Shown here: one piece after another, positions 7,342 through 15,384 of the stretch | Position numbering within the stretch: position 1 is the first letter of the stretch | Layout of the letters: each line of letters begins with the position of its first letter | DNA from: Thiocystis violacea | GTDB taxonomy: Bacteria; Pseudomonadota; Gammaproteobacteria; Chromatiales; Chromatiaceae | Assembly (NCBI RefSeq): GCF_016583565.1 | Contig: NZ_NRRF01000049.1 | Coordinates: 1-37,652 of the forward strand | Direction: 5' to 3' | DNA length: 37,652 nucleotides | The notes under the pieces: model-generated | The model's input: only the letters and a program-made list of their open reading frames with translations | Told to the model about the DNA's origin: nothing | Database searches by the model: none | Program-made: the position numbers and the translations under genes

Positions 7342-9192
7342 TCAGTCGGTGCTGGAGAAGGTGCGCAGCGCCTCCGAGCGTAATGGATGACGTAGCTTGC
7401 GCAGCGCCTTGGCTTCGATCTGGCGGATCCGCTCGCGGGTGACCTCAAACTGTCTGCCGACCTCTTCGAGGGTGTGCTCGGTATGCATGTCGATACCGAA
7501 ACGCATGCGCAGGATCTTGGCCTCGCGGGCGGTCAGACTTGCCAGCAGGGTCTGGGTGGCTTCGCGCAGTCCATCAGCGGTTGCGGCATCCAGCGGGGAG
7601 AGGACGCTGGCGTCCTCGATGAAATCGCCAAGATGCGCATCCCCGTCATCGCCGATCGGTGTGTCCATGGAGATCGGCTGTTTGGCGATCTTGAGAACCT
7701 TGCGAATCTTGTCCTCAGGCATTTCCATGCGCACCGCGAGTTCGTCCGGCGTCGCTTCCCGCCCCATCTCCTGGAGCATCTGACGTGCGGTGCGGTTGAG
7801 TTTGTTGATCGTTTCGATCATGTGCACCGGCACGCGGATGGTGCGCGCCTGATCAGCGATCGCGCGCGTGATGGCCTGGCGGATCCACCAGGTGGCGTAG
7901 GTGGAGAATTTGTAGCCGCGCCGATACTCGAACTTGTCGACCGCTTTCATGAGGCCGATGTTGCCTTCCTGGATCAGATCGAGGAAATGCAGACCGCGGT
8001 TGTTGTACTTCTTCGCGATCGAGATCACCAGCCGGAGGTTCGCCTCGATCATCTCTTTCTTGGCCCGCAGCGCGTTGGCCTCACCGACGGACATCCTGCG
8101 GTTGAGCGCCTTGATCTCGCCAATCGTCAGGATGTTCTCGCGCTCGATCTCCTCGAGCTTGCGCTGCGCACGCCGAATCTCAGGCGCTAGCGCGGCCAAG
8201 CGCACCGCGTAGGGCTGATTGGACGCGATCTGCTGCTCCAGCCAGTTCGGGTTGGTTGCGTTGGCCTGGAAGGTCTCGATGAAGTGCGCACGGGGCATGC
8301 CGGCTTGACTGACGCAGAGCGCCATGATCGTGCGTTCCTGCGCGCGAATCCGGGCGATCGTGTGGCGCAGGCTTTCGGCAAGCGCCTTGAAGACCGGCGC
8401 GGCCAATTTGAACTGCAGGAACACCTCGGCCACCTCGGCCATCGCCACGCGGGCGTGCGCGTGGTCACGGCCGTGGTCTTCGAGCGCCGTGCGCAGCCTG
8501 CCGAAGCGCGCGCACAGCAGCGCCAACCGGCGCGCCGCGTCTTCCGGATCTGGGCCAGTGTCGACAATGGCTGCGGAGTCGTTATCGTCCTCGTCGGCGG
8601 TACGTTCGGCCGTCACCTCCGGCGTTCCGGCGAGTCGCTCCGCTTCTGCAGGCTGCGCGACCGGCATCGGCAGATCCTCGTCACCGTCATTGAAACCAGT
8701 GATGACGTCGGTGAGCTTGGCCTCGTCGCGTTCGACGCGCTCGAAGAGGTCGATGAGCGTTTCGATCGCCCGTGGGTACGCAGAGAGGGCCACCAGCACC
8801 TCATTGAGTCCGGCTTCAATGCGCTTGGCGATCTGCAGTTCACCCGCGCGTGTCAGCAGCTCAACCGTGCCCATCTCGCGCATGTACATCCGCATGGGAT
8901 CGGTCGTTCGTCCGAGCTCGCTGTCAACCGCCGCGAACGCGGCCACCGCCGCTTCAGCCGCCTCGTCGTCGGAAACCGCCGCATCGCTCAGCGACTGGTC
9001 GACCACATCGGGGGCGGTTTCTTGAACCAAGATGCCCATCTCGTTGATCATGCGAACGACAGCTTCGATTTGATCGGTCTCGACGATGTCAGGCGGAAGG
9101 TGATCGTTGACCTCGGCGAAGGTCAGATAGCCCTGGTCTTTGCCTTTGGCGATCAGTTGCTTCAGCTGAGACTGTTGATGTGCTTGATCCAT
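7342..9192 (-). CDS. rpoD: RNA polymerase primary sigma factor (sigma-70)
   Basis: A 616-residue sigma-70 that directs RNA polymerase to housekeeping promoters. Region 1.1 opens with QSQLKQLIAKGKDQGYLTFAEVNDHLP. Region 1.2 has GRTTDPMRMYMREMGTVELL. A long acidic non-conserved insert is present (about residues 170-230), as in gamma-type RpoD. Region 2 (about 385-445) carries NLRLVISIAKKY, DLIQEGNIGLMKAVDKF and STYATWWIRQAI. Region 3 includes ETINKLNRTARQMLQEMGRE. Region 4 ends with TLEEVGRQFEVTRERIRQIE and KALRKLRHP. The start at 9192 is chosen because AGGG lies six bases upstream and the product begins like E. coli RpoD. The frame is open 42 bases further upstream. rpoD usually follows dnaG, but here its upstream neighbour is the divergent BREX island. 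Confidence 0.97.
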   Translation of the reverse strand: MDQAHQQSQLKQLIAKGKDQGYLTFAEVNDHLPPDIVETDQIEAVVRMINEMGILVQETAPDVVDQSLSDAAVSDDEAAEAAVAAFAAVDSELGRTTDPMRMYMREMGTVELLTRAGELQIAKRIEAGLNEVLVALSAYPRAIETLIDLFERVERDEAKLTDVITGFNDGDEDLPMPVAQPAEAERLAGTPEVTAERTADEDDNDSAAIVDTGPDPEDAARRLALLCARFGRLRTALEDHGRDHAHARVAMAEVAEVFLQFKLAAPVFKALAESLRHTIARIRAQERTIMALCVSQAGMPRAHFIETFQANATNPNWLEQQIASNQPYAVRLAALAPEIRRAQRKLEEIERENILTIGEIKALNRRMSVGEANALRAKKEMIEANLRLVISIAKKYNNRGLHFLDLIQEGNIGLMKAVDKFEYRRGYKFSTYATWWIRQAITRAIADQARTIRVPVHMIETINKLNRTARQMLQEMGREATPDELAVRMEMPEDKIRKVLKIAKQPISMDTPIGDDGDAHLGDFIEDASVLSPLDAATADGLREATQTLLASLTAREAKILRMRFGIDMHTEHTLEEVGRQFEVTRERIRQIEAKALRKLRHPLRSEALRTFSSTD

Positions 9193-9583
9193 GGAATACC
9201 CTGCGAAGGACGACGTCGGCGAATCGGTAACCAACCACCTTAGCAGATTGCAGGCACGCCAGCTTCACCTATTCCTGCTGAGACATTTGCGTTGTGGCAT
9301 TTTTGGTGAGGTCAGACGATCGGCGCTCGACGCGGTGCGGACCTGCCAGGGAGTCGCCAAAGGGCGTCAGCGTGCTCGAGAGCGCGTTCAGAGGCGCGCA
9401 GATGCGCAGATGCGAGCGGTTCCTATCTGAGCAAAATCCCGGTCGAATGCCCGACTCGCATGCACTGATCCGATCAGCCACGGCGCGGGCGGGTCTCGCC
9501 GCTGGCGGGGATCGGCTGTACCAACGAGCGCAAGTGTGTCGAAACGATTTCTAGACAGCTTCTAAATGATGCCGCAGTGACAG
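9193..9583. promoter_or_regulatory. Divergent intergenic region rpoD / pglW
   Basis: These 391 bases separate two genes reading outward, so promoters for rpoD (-) and for the BREX island (+) should lie here. I see no convincing -35/-10 pair that I would commit to, and no gene. A small repeat GCGCAGATGCGCAGATGCGA occurs at about 9398-9416. No dnaG remnant is recognisable. Confidence 0.45.
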
Positions 9584-12500
9584 ATGGATAAGCTTTGGAA
9601 GCAGATCACCCCGTCGGATTTCGCCTGGGAGCGTGAGGCATTGGCCTTTCTCAAAGGCCAGCTACCCGACCATGAGCCCTACCGCGCCTGGGCCAACTTC
9701 GAATTCATCGCGCAAGACGGCTCCATCAACGAGGTCGACACCCTCGTCCTGACCCCCAAGGGGCTCTTCCTCGTCGAGATCAAGTCTCACCCCGGGGAGA
9801 TCAGCGGCGATGCCGGCACCTGGGTCTGGACCCGCGAGGGGCGCCGTCGCGTCTTCGACAATCCGCGCCTGCTGGCCGATCGCAAGGCCAAGAAGCTCAA
9901 ATCCCTGCTCGAGAGCCAGCGCTCGGCGCTGAAGGCGAAGGCGCGCATCCCCTTCATCGAGACGCTGGTCTTCCTGTCCGCCGAAAACGTCGTCAACACG
10001 CTCCAGGGGCCGGCGCGGCTACAGGTGTGTACCCGCAAGAACGTCATGGATGCGCTCCGTAGCATCGACAGTGGTTGGACGCATCGCCCGCTCGACCGGG
10101 CGATCTCCAAGGCCGTCGCACGCGCCCTTGAGGAAGCCGGGATCAAGGAATCCCTGCGCGCGCGGCGCGTCGGACTCTACGCGCTCAATGAACTGCTGGA
10201 TGAAGCGGATCACTTCCAGGACTGGCTCGCCACCCACTCCGAGACAGGCGTGCAGCGGCGCATTCGCATCTATCTCACCCACGGCAAGTCCGAGCAGGAG
10301 GCCGAAACCCTGCGCAACGCCGCCAAGCTGGAGTTTCGCCTCCTTGAAGGCATCGAGCATCCCGGCATCCTCCAGGCGAGGGACTATCAGCAGCACGACC
10401 AGGGGCCAGCCCTGGTCTACGAGCGCGACGCCGCTGCCGTGCGCCTCGATCACTTCCTGATCGCGCTCGGCACCGGTCAACGGCTGGAGACGCTGGAGGC
10501 ATTGACACTGCTGCGCCAAATCGCGGACGCCGTGCGCTTTGCCCATGGTAAACGGCTCTATCACCGAGCGCTGAGCCCGCAGAGCATCTACGTGCGCAAC
10601 GACGATGACGGCGGGCTCGCCATCAAGATCGCCAACTGGGCCACCGCGCGGCGTGCGCTCGAGCGCGAAACGCGGGCGCTGACGGCGCTCAGCCACCTGA
10701 GCTGCATCCTCCAGGAGGAGGCCGGTCCCTATCTCGCGCTCGAGGCCCATACCGATGCGTTGGGTGCCAGCGCGAGCGACAGCGTCTATCTCGACGTCTT
10801 CTCGCTCGGCGCCATCGCCTACCTGCTCTTCACCGGCCAGCCACCCGCTGCGAACGGTCTGGAACTGCAAGACAAGCTCAGTCGCGGCAAGGGCTTGCAG
10901 ATCACCGACGCGCTCAACGGCGCCGGCCGCGAGCTGCAAGACCTCATCCAATACGCCACCCATCCGGATACCGGCAGTCGCATCGGTTCGGTCGCTGAAT
11001 TCATCGAGTACCTCACCCTGGTCGAGGACGAGCTCAGCCGCCCCGACAGCGAGCGCCGTGCTGATCCCGCCGCCGCGCGCTCCGGCGACACCTTCGAGGG
11101 CGGCATCCTGGTAACCAAGCGCCTCGGGCGCGGGGCCAGCTCGGTCGCCTTCGTCGTCGAGCAGCGCGGGCAGGAGCGCGTGCTCAAACTGGCCGCCAAT
11201 CCCGAGCACAACCAGCGCCTGCGCCAGGAGGCCGAGACGCTGAAGAAGCTGCGGCATCAGGCCATCATCGCCTACCACGAGACCCACGACTTCCTCGGTC
11301 ACACCGGTCTGCTGCTCGACTATGCCGCCGAGGGCACGCTCGCCCAGCGTCTGCGCAAGCTCGGCCCCATTCAGTTCGAGCTGCTGGAACGCTTCGGCGA
11401 CGACCTCCTGAGCGCCCTCTGCCACCTGGAGGAGAAGGGCGTCTCCCACCGCGACATCAAACCGGAGAATATCGGCCTGGTGAAACAGGGCAGCCAGCTG
11501 CATCTGGTGCTCTTCGACTTCTCGCTGGCGAGCCTCAGCGCTGAGAATTTCACCGCTGGCACCCTGGCCTACATGGACCCCTTCATCCGCGACCCGGGCC
11601 GCCGGCGCTGGGACGACTACGCCGAGCGCTTCGCCGCCTCCCTGACCCTCTACGAGATGGCGACCGGCAGGCTGCCGACCTGGGCGGACGGGGAGGGGCT
11701 GCCGCCTCTGATCGAAGGGGCCCTGGAGATCGACCCCGCCGTCTTCGACCCGAGCGTGCGTGATGGCCTGGTCGGGTTCTTCCGCACCGCGCTCGCCAGA
11801 GACGTCAAGGCGCGCTTCGGCAATGCCGAGGACATGCGCCGCGCCTGGCGTCAGCCATTCGACCAGGCCAAACGCGAGACGACCCTGCACCCTGGGGAGG
11901 GCGTCGTGGCGCAATCCTGCCCGATTGGCGAGGCCCGGCTCAACACCCAGATCGGCCTGCTCCCGCTCTCCGCCCAGGCACTGGACACCCTCAGCCGGCT
12001 CAACATCAACAGCGTCGCCGACCTCATCCGTCTGCCGCGCAACGAGCTGGTCCGCATGACGGGTGTCGGAACCCAGACCCGGCGCGAACTCTCGGAGGTG
12101 ATCGCACGCCTACAGACCCGTCTTGCGCCTCCAGAGCCCAGCCGGGCCGGCAGCGATGCCATCTCACCCGCTCCGATCAAGGGCGACGGCCTACTCATCA
12201 GCGTCGACCAATTGATGCGCAGCATCCGCCCGCCCCAGACCAAGGCCGCCGACCACGCCCGGTGCCGCTTCCTCACCGAATACCTGGGCCGTCTCGACGC
12301 CGATATCGCCAGGCCCGTGGACAACGTCCATTGGCCCACCCTGATCACCCTCGGCGCCGAGATCGGCATGGAGACCACCGCGGCACGCGATCTCCAAGCG
12401 CGCGTCCTATCGCAGTGGGGCAAGAACGGTTTCATCACCCAATTGCGCCAAGATGTCGCCACGCTCCTCGGCGAGCAGGGCGGTGTCATGACCGCGGTCG

Positions 12501-13786
12501 AGCTGGGGGAGGCCATCCTGCTGCGCCGCGGTTCGGTCCAGCCCTCGCCGATCCGCGATCGCTGGGCGCAGGCCGTGGTGCGGGCCGCCATAGAGACCGA
12601 GCTGGCCCGCCAGGAGGCGCGCTGGATCCTGCGTCGCTGCGGCAAGCGCATTCTCATCGCCGACGACACGCAGGGGTTGGGCGAGGCGCTGGCGGACTAC
12701 GCCGAGGCCCTGGGCCAGCTCGCCGACGAATGCGCCGAGCAACAGCCCTTGTTGTCGCCGGTGCGCGCCCTGGAGCGCATCCGTGCGCTCCCGGCACCGG
12801 ACTCTTTCGCCGGACTCAGCAACCACCGTCTGCTGCGTCTTGCCGTCGCCGCCTCGCAGGGGGCCGCGCTCTCCAGCCGCGCGGAGTTTTACCCCAAGGG
12901 TATGCCCGCCGAGCGCAGTCTTGAGCTGGCCCAGGGCGCCTTGCTCGGCACGCCCAAGCTCTCAGTCGCGGAGGTGCAGGACCGCATCCAGGGCCGCTAT
13001 CCCGAGGCGCTGCCGCTTCCCGGTCGGCCGCCGCTCGACGCCCTGCTGCAGCGCCTTGAGCTGGGTTTCGTCTGGGATCCAAGAGCCGAGCACGGCGGCA
13101 AGCGTGGCGCCTATTGTCTGCCGCAGGCCGGCGCCCTTGGCGATGGCAGCACCACCCTCGCCGCCACCCAGACCAGCGTTCACTACACCCAGCACGAGGC
13201 GGGCGATACCTCCCTCGCACGCGCGCTCAAGCAGTTCGAACAGAGCGTCCGCAACGCCCTCGACTCTGCGCGTTTCCTCGCCCTTTCGGTCAGGCCCAGG
13301 CTGTGGCAGCGCGCGCAGCAGCATCTCGCCGAGACCTTCGGGCTTGAGATCCTCAGCTTCGACGCCCTGCTGCTGCGCCATCTGCATCGTCTATGCGATG
13401 ACATGGCCAACCCGCCCGACTGGCAGGTCGTCTTGAGGGCCGATGCCGCCGACCCCGGCAGTGTCGACTGGTCGCGTCTGCAGGGGCTGGTGCGCCGCGT
13501 CCTACCCGCCATGGCCGAGGAGATCAAGGCCGCGGACCGCCCGATTCTGCTCACCGACCCTGGACTCATCGGTCGCTATGGCCTGGTCGACACCTGGCTC
13601 GGCGCGCTGCGCCGACAGCAGCAGGACGCCCCGCAGGCGCAGGCCCTGCTGCTGCTGATTGCCAACGAGACGACCACCACCGCGGCCATCATCGACGGCG
13701 TCAGTGTGCCGAGCGGCGCGGGCAGCCGCGAGTTCGCGCGCATTCCGAGTGCTTGGGTAATCCCCCCTCGGTCCCCCCTTTTATAA
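9584..13786 (+). CDS. pglW: BREX-2 protein PglW: NERD domain plus two kinase-like domains
   Basis: A 1400-residue protein, presumed to be the signalling kinase of BREX type 2. The N-terminal NERD (nuclease-related) domain spans about residues 12-125, with EVDTLVLTPKGLFLVEIKSH carrying the expected Asp and Glu-X-Lys. A first kinase-like domain (about 215-490) has HRA at 327-329 instead of HRD, so it lacks the catalytic Asp and is probably a pseudokinase. A second kinase domain (about 510-750) has a glycine loop LGRGASS, Lys535, HRDIKPEN at 622-629 and DFS at 645-647, and looks active. A helix-hairpin-helix-like segment lies at about 795-845 (RLPRNELVRMTGVGTQTRREL). The long C-terminal part is unassigned. 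The last nine codons and the TAA lie inside a palindromic repeat, so the natural C-terminus may have been replaced. The start lacks a strong ribosome site. Confidence 0.93.
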   Translation: MDKLWKQITPSDFAWEREALAFLKGQLPDHEPYRAWANFEFIAQDGSINEVDTLVLTPKGLFLVEIKSHPGEISGDAGTWVWTREGRRRVFDNPRLLADRKAKKLKSLLESQRSALKAKARIPFIETLVFLSAENVVNTLQGPARLQVCTRKNVMDALRSIDSGWTHRPLDRAISKAVARALEEAGIKESLRARRVGLYALNELLDEADHFQDWLATHSETGVQRRIRIYLTHGKSEQEAETLRNAAKLEFRLLEGIEHPGILQARDYQQHDQGPALVYERDAAAVRLDHFLIALGTGQRLETLEALTLLRQIADAVRFAHGKRLYHRALSPQSIYVRNDDDGGLAIKIANWATARRALERETRALTALSHLSCILQEEAGPYLALEAHTDALGASASDSVYLDVFSLGAIAYLLFTGQPPAANGLELQDKLSRGKGLQITDALNGAGRELQDLIQYATHPDTGSRIGSVAEFIEYLTLVEDELSRPDSERRADPAAARSGDTFEGGILVTKRLGRGASSVAFVVEQRGQERVLKLAANPEHNQRLRQEAETLKKLRHQAIIAYHETHDFLGHTGLLLDYAAEGTLAQRLRKLGPIQFELLERFGDDLLSALCHLEEKGVSHRDIKPENIGLVKQGSQLHLVLFDFSLASLSAENFTAGTLAYMDPFIRDPGRRRWDDYAERFAASLTLYEMATGRLPTWADGEGLPPLIEGALEIDPAVFDPSVRDGLVGFFRTALARDVKARFGNAEDMRRAWRQPFDQAKRETTLHPGEGVVAQSCPIGEARLNTQIGLLPLSAQALDTLSRLNINSVADLIRLPRNELVRMTGVGTQTRRELSEVIARLQTRLAPPEPSRAGSDAISPAPIKGDGLLISVDQLMRSIRPPQTKAADHARCRFLTEYLGRLDADIARPVDNVHWPTLITLGAEIGMETTAARDLQARVLSQWGKNGFITQLRQDVATLLGEQGGVMTAVELGEAILLRRGSVQPSPIRDRWAQAVVRAAIETELARQEARWILRRCGKRILIADDTQGLGEALADYAEALGQLADECAEQQPLLSPVRALERIRALPAPDSFAGLSNHRLLRLAVAASQGAALSSRAEFYPKGMPAERSLELAQGALLGTPKLSVAEVQDRIQGRYPEALPLPGRPPLDALLQRLELGFVWDPRAEHGGKRGAYCLPQAGALGDGSTTLAATQTSVHYTQHEAGDTSLARALKQFEQSVRNALDSARFLALSVRPRLWQRAQQHLAETFGLEILSFDALLLRHLHRLCDDMANPPDWQVVLRADAADPGSVDWSRLQGLVRRVLPAMAEEIKAADRPILLTDPGLIGRYGLVDTWLGALRRQQQDAPQAQALLLLIANETTTTAAIIDGVSVPSGAGSREFARIPSAWVIPPRSPLL

Positions 13787-13874
13787 AGGGGGGGGGATGA
13801 AGGAGGGCGCCGCTTGCTTAATGTCATCATCCAGCACACAAAGCCCCCCTTTGAAAAGAGGGGTTGGAGGGATT
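13759..13874. repeat. Bookended palindromic repeat element 1 (pglW end / DUF559 start)
   Basis: A left arm AATCCCCCCT is followed by a palindromic core (C6-TTTTATAAA-G block) and a spacer of about 45 bases. A second core (C6-TTTGAAAAG-G block) follows, and then a right arm ending GGAGGGATT. The pglW stop codon TAA is part of the first core. The DUF559 gene reads out through the second core (KPPFEKRGW). The right half is slightly degenerate compared with the other copies. Confidence 0.85.
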
Positions 13875-14242
13875 CAGATTTGCAGCCTTACAGGAGTTCA
13901 CTCAAACCCTTCTCCCGCCACCTCCGCTCCAACTTGACGGATGCCGAGCAAGTCCTCTGGCAGCGTTTGCGTCGCAAGCAGATCCATGGGTTACAGTTCT
14001 ATCGCCAGAAGCCGCTCCTCGACTACATTGTCGACTTCTACTGCCCGAAGGCCGCTCTAGTCGTGGAAATCGATGGCAGTCAACATCTGGAGCCAGAACA
14101 CAATGAAATGGATGCACTGCGAGACCAGGCATTGGCCGGGTTGGGGCTGCGCGTACTGCGCTTCGACAACCGCCAGGTCTTGACGGAGACGGATGCGGTG
14201 GTCGAGGTGATTTACGGCGCGGCCAAAGAGAATCCCCCCTAA
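13814..14242 (+). CDS. DUF559 family endonuclease-like protein
   Basis: A 142-residue protein with a DUF559 domain, a small restriction-endonuclease-like fold related to Vsr/MutH-type nucleases. Key features are LTDAEQVLWQRLRRKQIHGL (41-60), FYRQKPLLDYIVDFYCP with Asp74, VVEIDGSQH with Glu85 and Asp87, and LRVLRFDNRQVL (112-123). These keep the acidic positions expected for metal binding. The first 20 residues (KPPFEKRGW) and the last four (KENPP) are encoded by the flanking palindromic repeats, so the domain gene is cleanly nested between two repeat elements. From memory, DUF559 genes in other genomes also often begin in such repeats. The start codon is uncertain because it lies in the repeat spacer. 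This gene is not a known BREX component. Confidence 0.85.
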   Translation: MLNVIIQHTKPPFEKRGWRDSDLQPYRSSLKPFSRHLRSNLTDAEQVLWQRLRRKQIHGLQFYRQKPLLDYIVDFYCPKAALVVEIDGSQHLEPEHNEMDALRDQALAGLGLRVLRFDNRQVLTETDAVVEVIYGAAKENPP

Positions 14243-14592
14243 CCCCCCTTTTACAAAGGGGGGAATGGATGCTCGTACAACAACGCCCACGGCTCCTTGC
14301 CGCACGTTGTGCCGTCCCGCAACGGTCAGGTATTCGCGCGCTAGCAAAGCCCCTTTTGCAAAGGGGGAATGGATGCTCGCATAACAACGCCCACGGCTCC
14401 TTGCCGCACGTTGTGCCGTCCCGCAACGGTAAGGTATTCGCGCGCTAGCAAAGCCCCCCTTTTACAAAGGGGGGAATGGATGCTCGCATAACAACGCCCA
14501 CGGCTCCTTGCCGCACGTTGTGCCGTCCCGCAACGGTAAGGTATTCGCGCGCTAGCAAAGCCCCCCTTTGACAAAGGGGGGTTGGGGGGATT
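14231..14592. repeat. Bookended palindromic repeat element 2: three ~105-bp tandem units
   Basis: The element starts with the left arm AATCCCCCCT at 14231 and ends with TTGGGGGGATT at 14592. Between the arms are four palindromic cores (C-block, TTTTACAAA / TTTTGCAAA / TTTGACAAA, G-block). They are separated by three near-identical spacers of about 85 bases that start AATGGATGCTCG and end CGCGCTAGCAAAG. Unit periods are 104 and 107 bases. The second core is a few bases shorter. The DUF559 stop codon lies in the left arm, and the vapB gene starts about 80 bases beyond the right arm. Confidence 0.88.
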
Positions 14593-14672
14593 CTCTCCCC
14601 CTTGTCCGACATTGTCCGACAAGGCCCCGCCGACTAAGATTGTCGAAGATTTCAACAATCGAGCTTCCCGCC

Positions 14673-14906
14673 ATGGCCACCATGAACTTCAGCATCCCGG
14701 ACGACATCCGGGACGCCTTCAATCGCGAGTTCTCGGGACAGAACAAGAGCGCCGTGATCGCTCGGCTGATGCAACAGGCCATCGCCGAAGCCGATCAGCA
14801 GCGCCGGCGTCAGGCCGCCTTCGAGCAGCTGACCGCGGCACGCGCAGAGCGACCGGCGTTGACCGAGGCGGCGGCCCGCGCGTCGCGCGAATTCGGCCGC
14901 CCGTGA
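14673..14906 (+). CDS. VapB-type antitoxin
   Basis: A 77-residue protein. The N-terminus MNFSIPDDIRDAFNREF followed by NKSAVIARLMQQAI looks like a ribbon-helix-helix DNA-binding fold. An Arg/Ala-rich tail follows and probably wraps the toxin. Its TGA overlaps the GTG of the PIN toxin gene (GTGA), the usual coupled layout. It should neutralise the toxin and repress its own operon. The ATG at 14673 is chosen because upstream codons run back into the palindromic repeat. A second ATG three codons later is also possible. Confidence 0.82.
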   Translation: MATMNFSIPDDIRDAFNREFSGQNKSAVIARLMQQAIAEADQQRRRQAAFEQLTAARAERPALTEAAARASREFGRP

Positions 14907-15322
14907 TCCTCGTCATCGACGCCAGCGTCATCATCAAGTGGCTGTTCCAGGATCCCGAGCGGGAGGCCGATACCGAGCAGGCCACCGCGCTCATGGCGGC
15001 TGTCGCTCGCGGTGATATGAACGTCGTGCAGCCGCCGCACTGGCTGATCGAGGTCGCGGCCGTCATCGCGCGCGAAACGCCGGAGCGTGCCCAACGGGAT
15101 CTGGCGCTGCTGGAGGCCATGACGCTTCCGGTTCGCGGCGATGTCGAGGTGCTGACACGCGCCTGTACGCTCGCCATCGATCTTGGGCATCATCTCTTCG
15201 ACACGCTGTATCACGCGGTGGCCCTGGAGTCGGGGGCCTGCCTCGTCACGGCCGACCACCGCTACCATCGCAAGGCCGAGGGGCTGCCGGGCATTCGGCA
15301 TTTGCGCGACTGGGATGGCTGA
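14903..15322 (+). CDS. VapC-like PIN-domain toxin ribonuclease
   Basis: A 139-residue PIN-domain RNase with GTG start. The acidic metal-binding residues of the family are in place: Asp6 (VIDASVI), Glu50 (HWLIEVAAVIAR), Asp100 (HHLFDTLYHAVAL) and Asp118 (VTADHRY). It overlaps the antitoxin stop, so the pair is translationally coupled. It lies between pglW (plus DUF559) and pglX and reads in the same direction, so it is probably co-transcribed with the BREX genes. Whether it cleaves tRNA or another RNA is unknown. Confidence 0.87.
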   Translation: MILVIDASVIIKWLFQDPEREADTEQATALMAAVARGDMNVVQPPHWLIEVAAVIARETPERAQRDLALLEAMTLPVRGDVEVLTRACTLAIDLGHHLFDTLYHAVALESGACLVTADHRYHRKAEGLPGIRHLRDWDG

Positions 15323-15384
15323 GCCGGCCACTCCAAAGATACGCCCCCACGCACCTGTGACCGCACAAGGATTAACGAGACCCG

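Noticed and set aside
7342..9192. Stationary-phase sigma factor (RpoS)
   Set aside because: Region 1.1 and the long non-conserved insert identify a primary RpoD type.
10019..11914. Long minus-strand frame of 631 codons opposite pglW
   Set aside because: A typical GC-rich shadow of a real gene, with low-complexity composition, no motif and no ribosome site.
14231..14592. CRISPR array with ~85-base spacers
   Set aside because: The spacers are near-identical copies of each other, so this is a tandem repeat.
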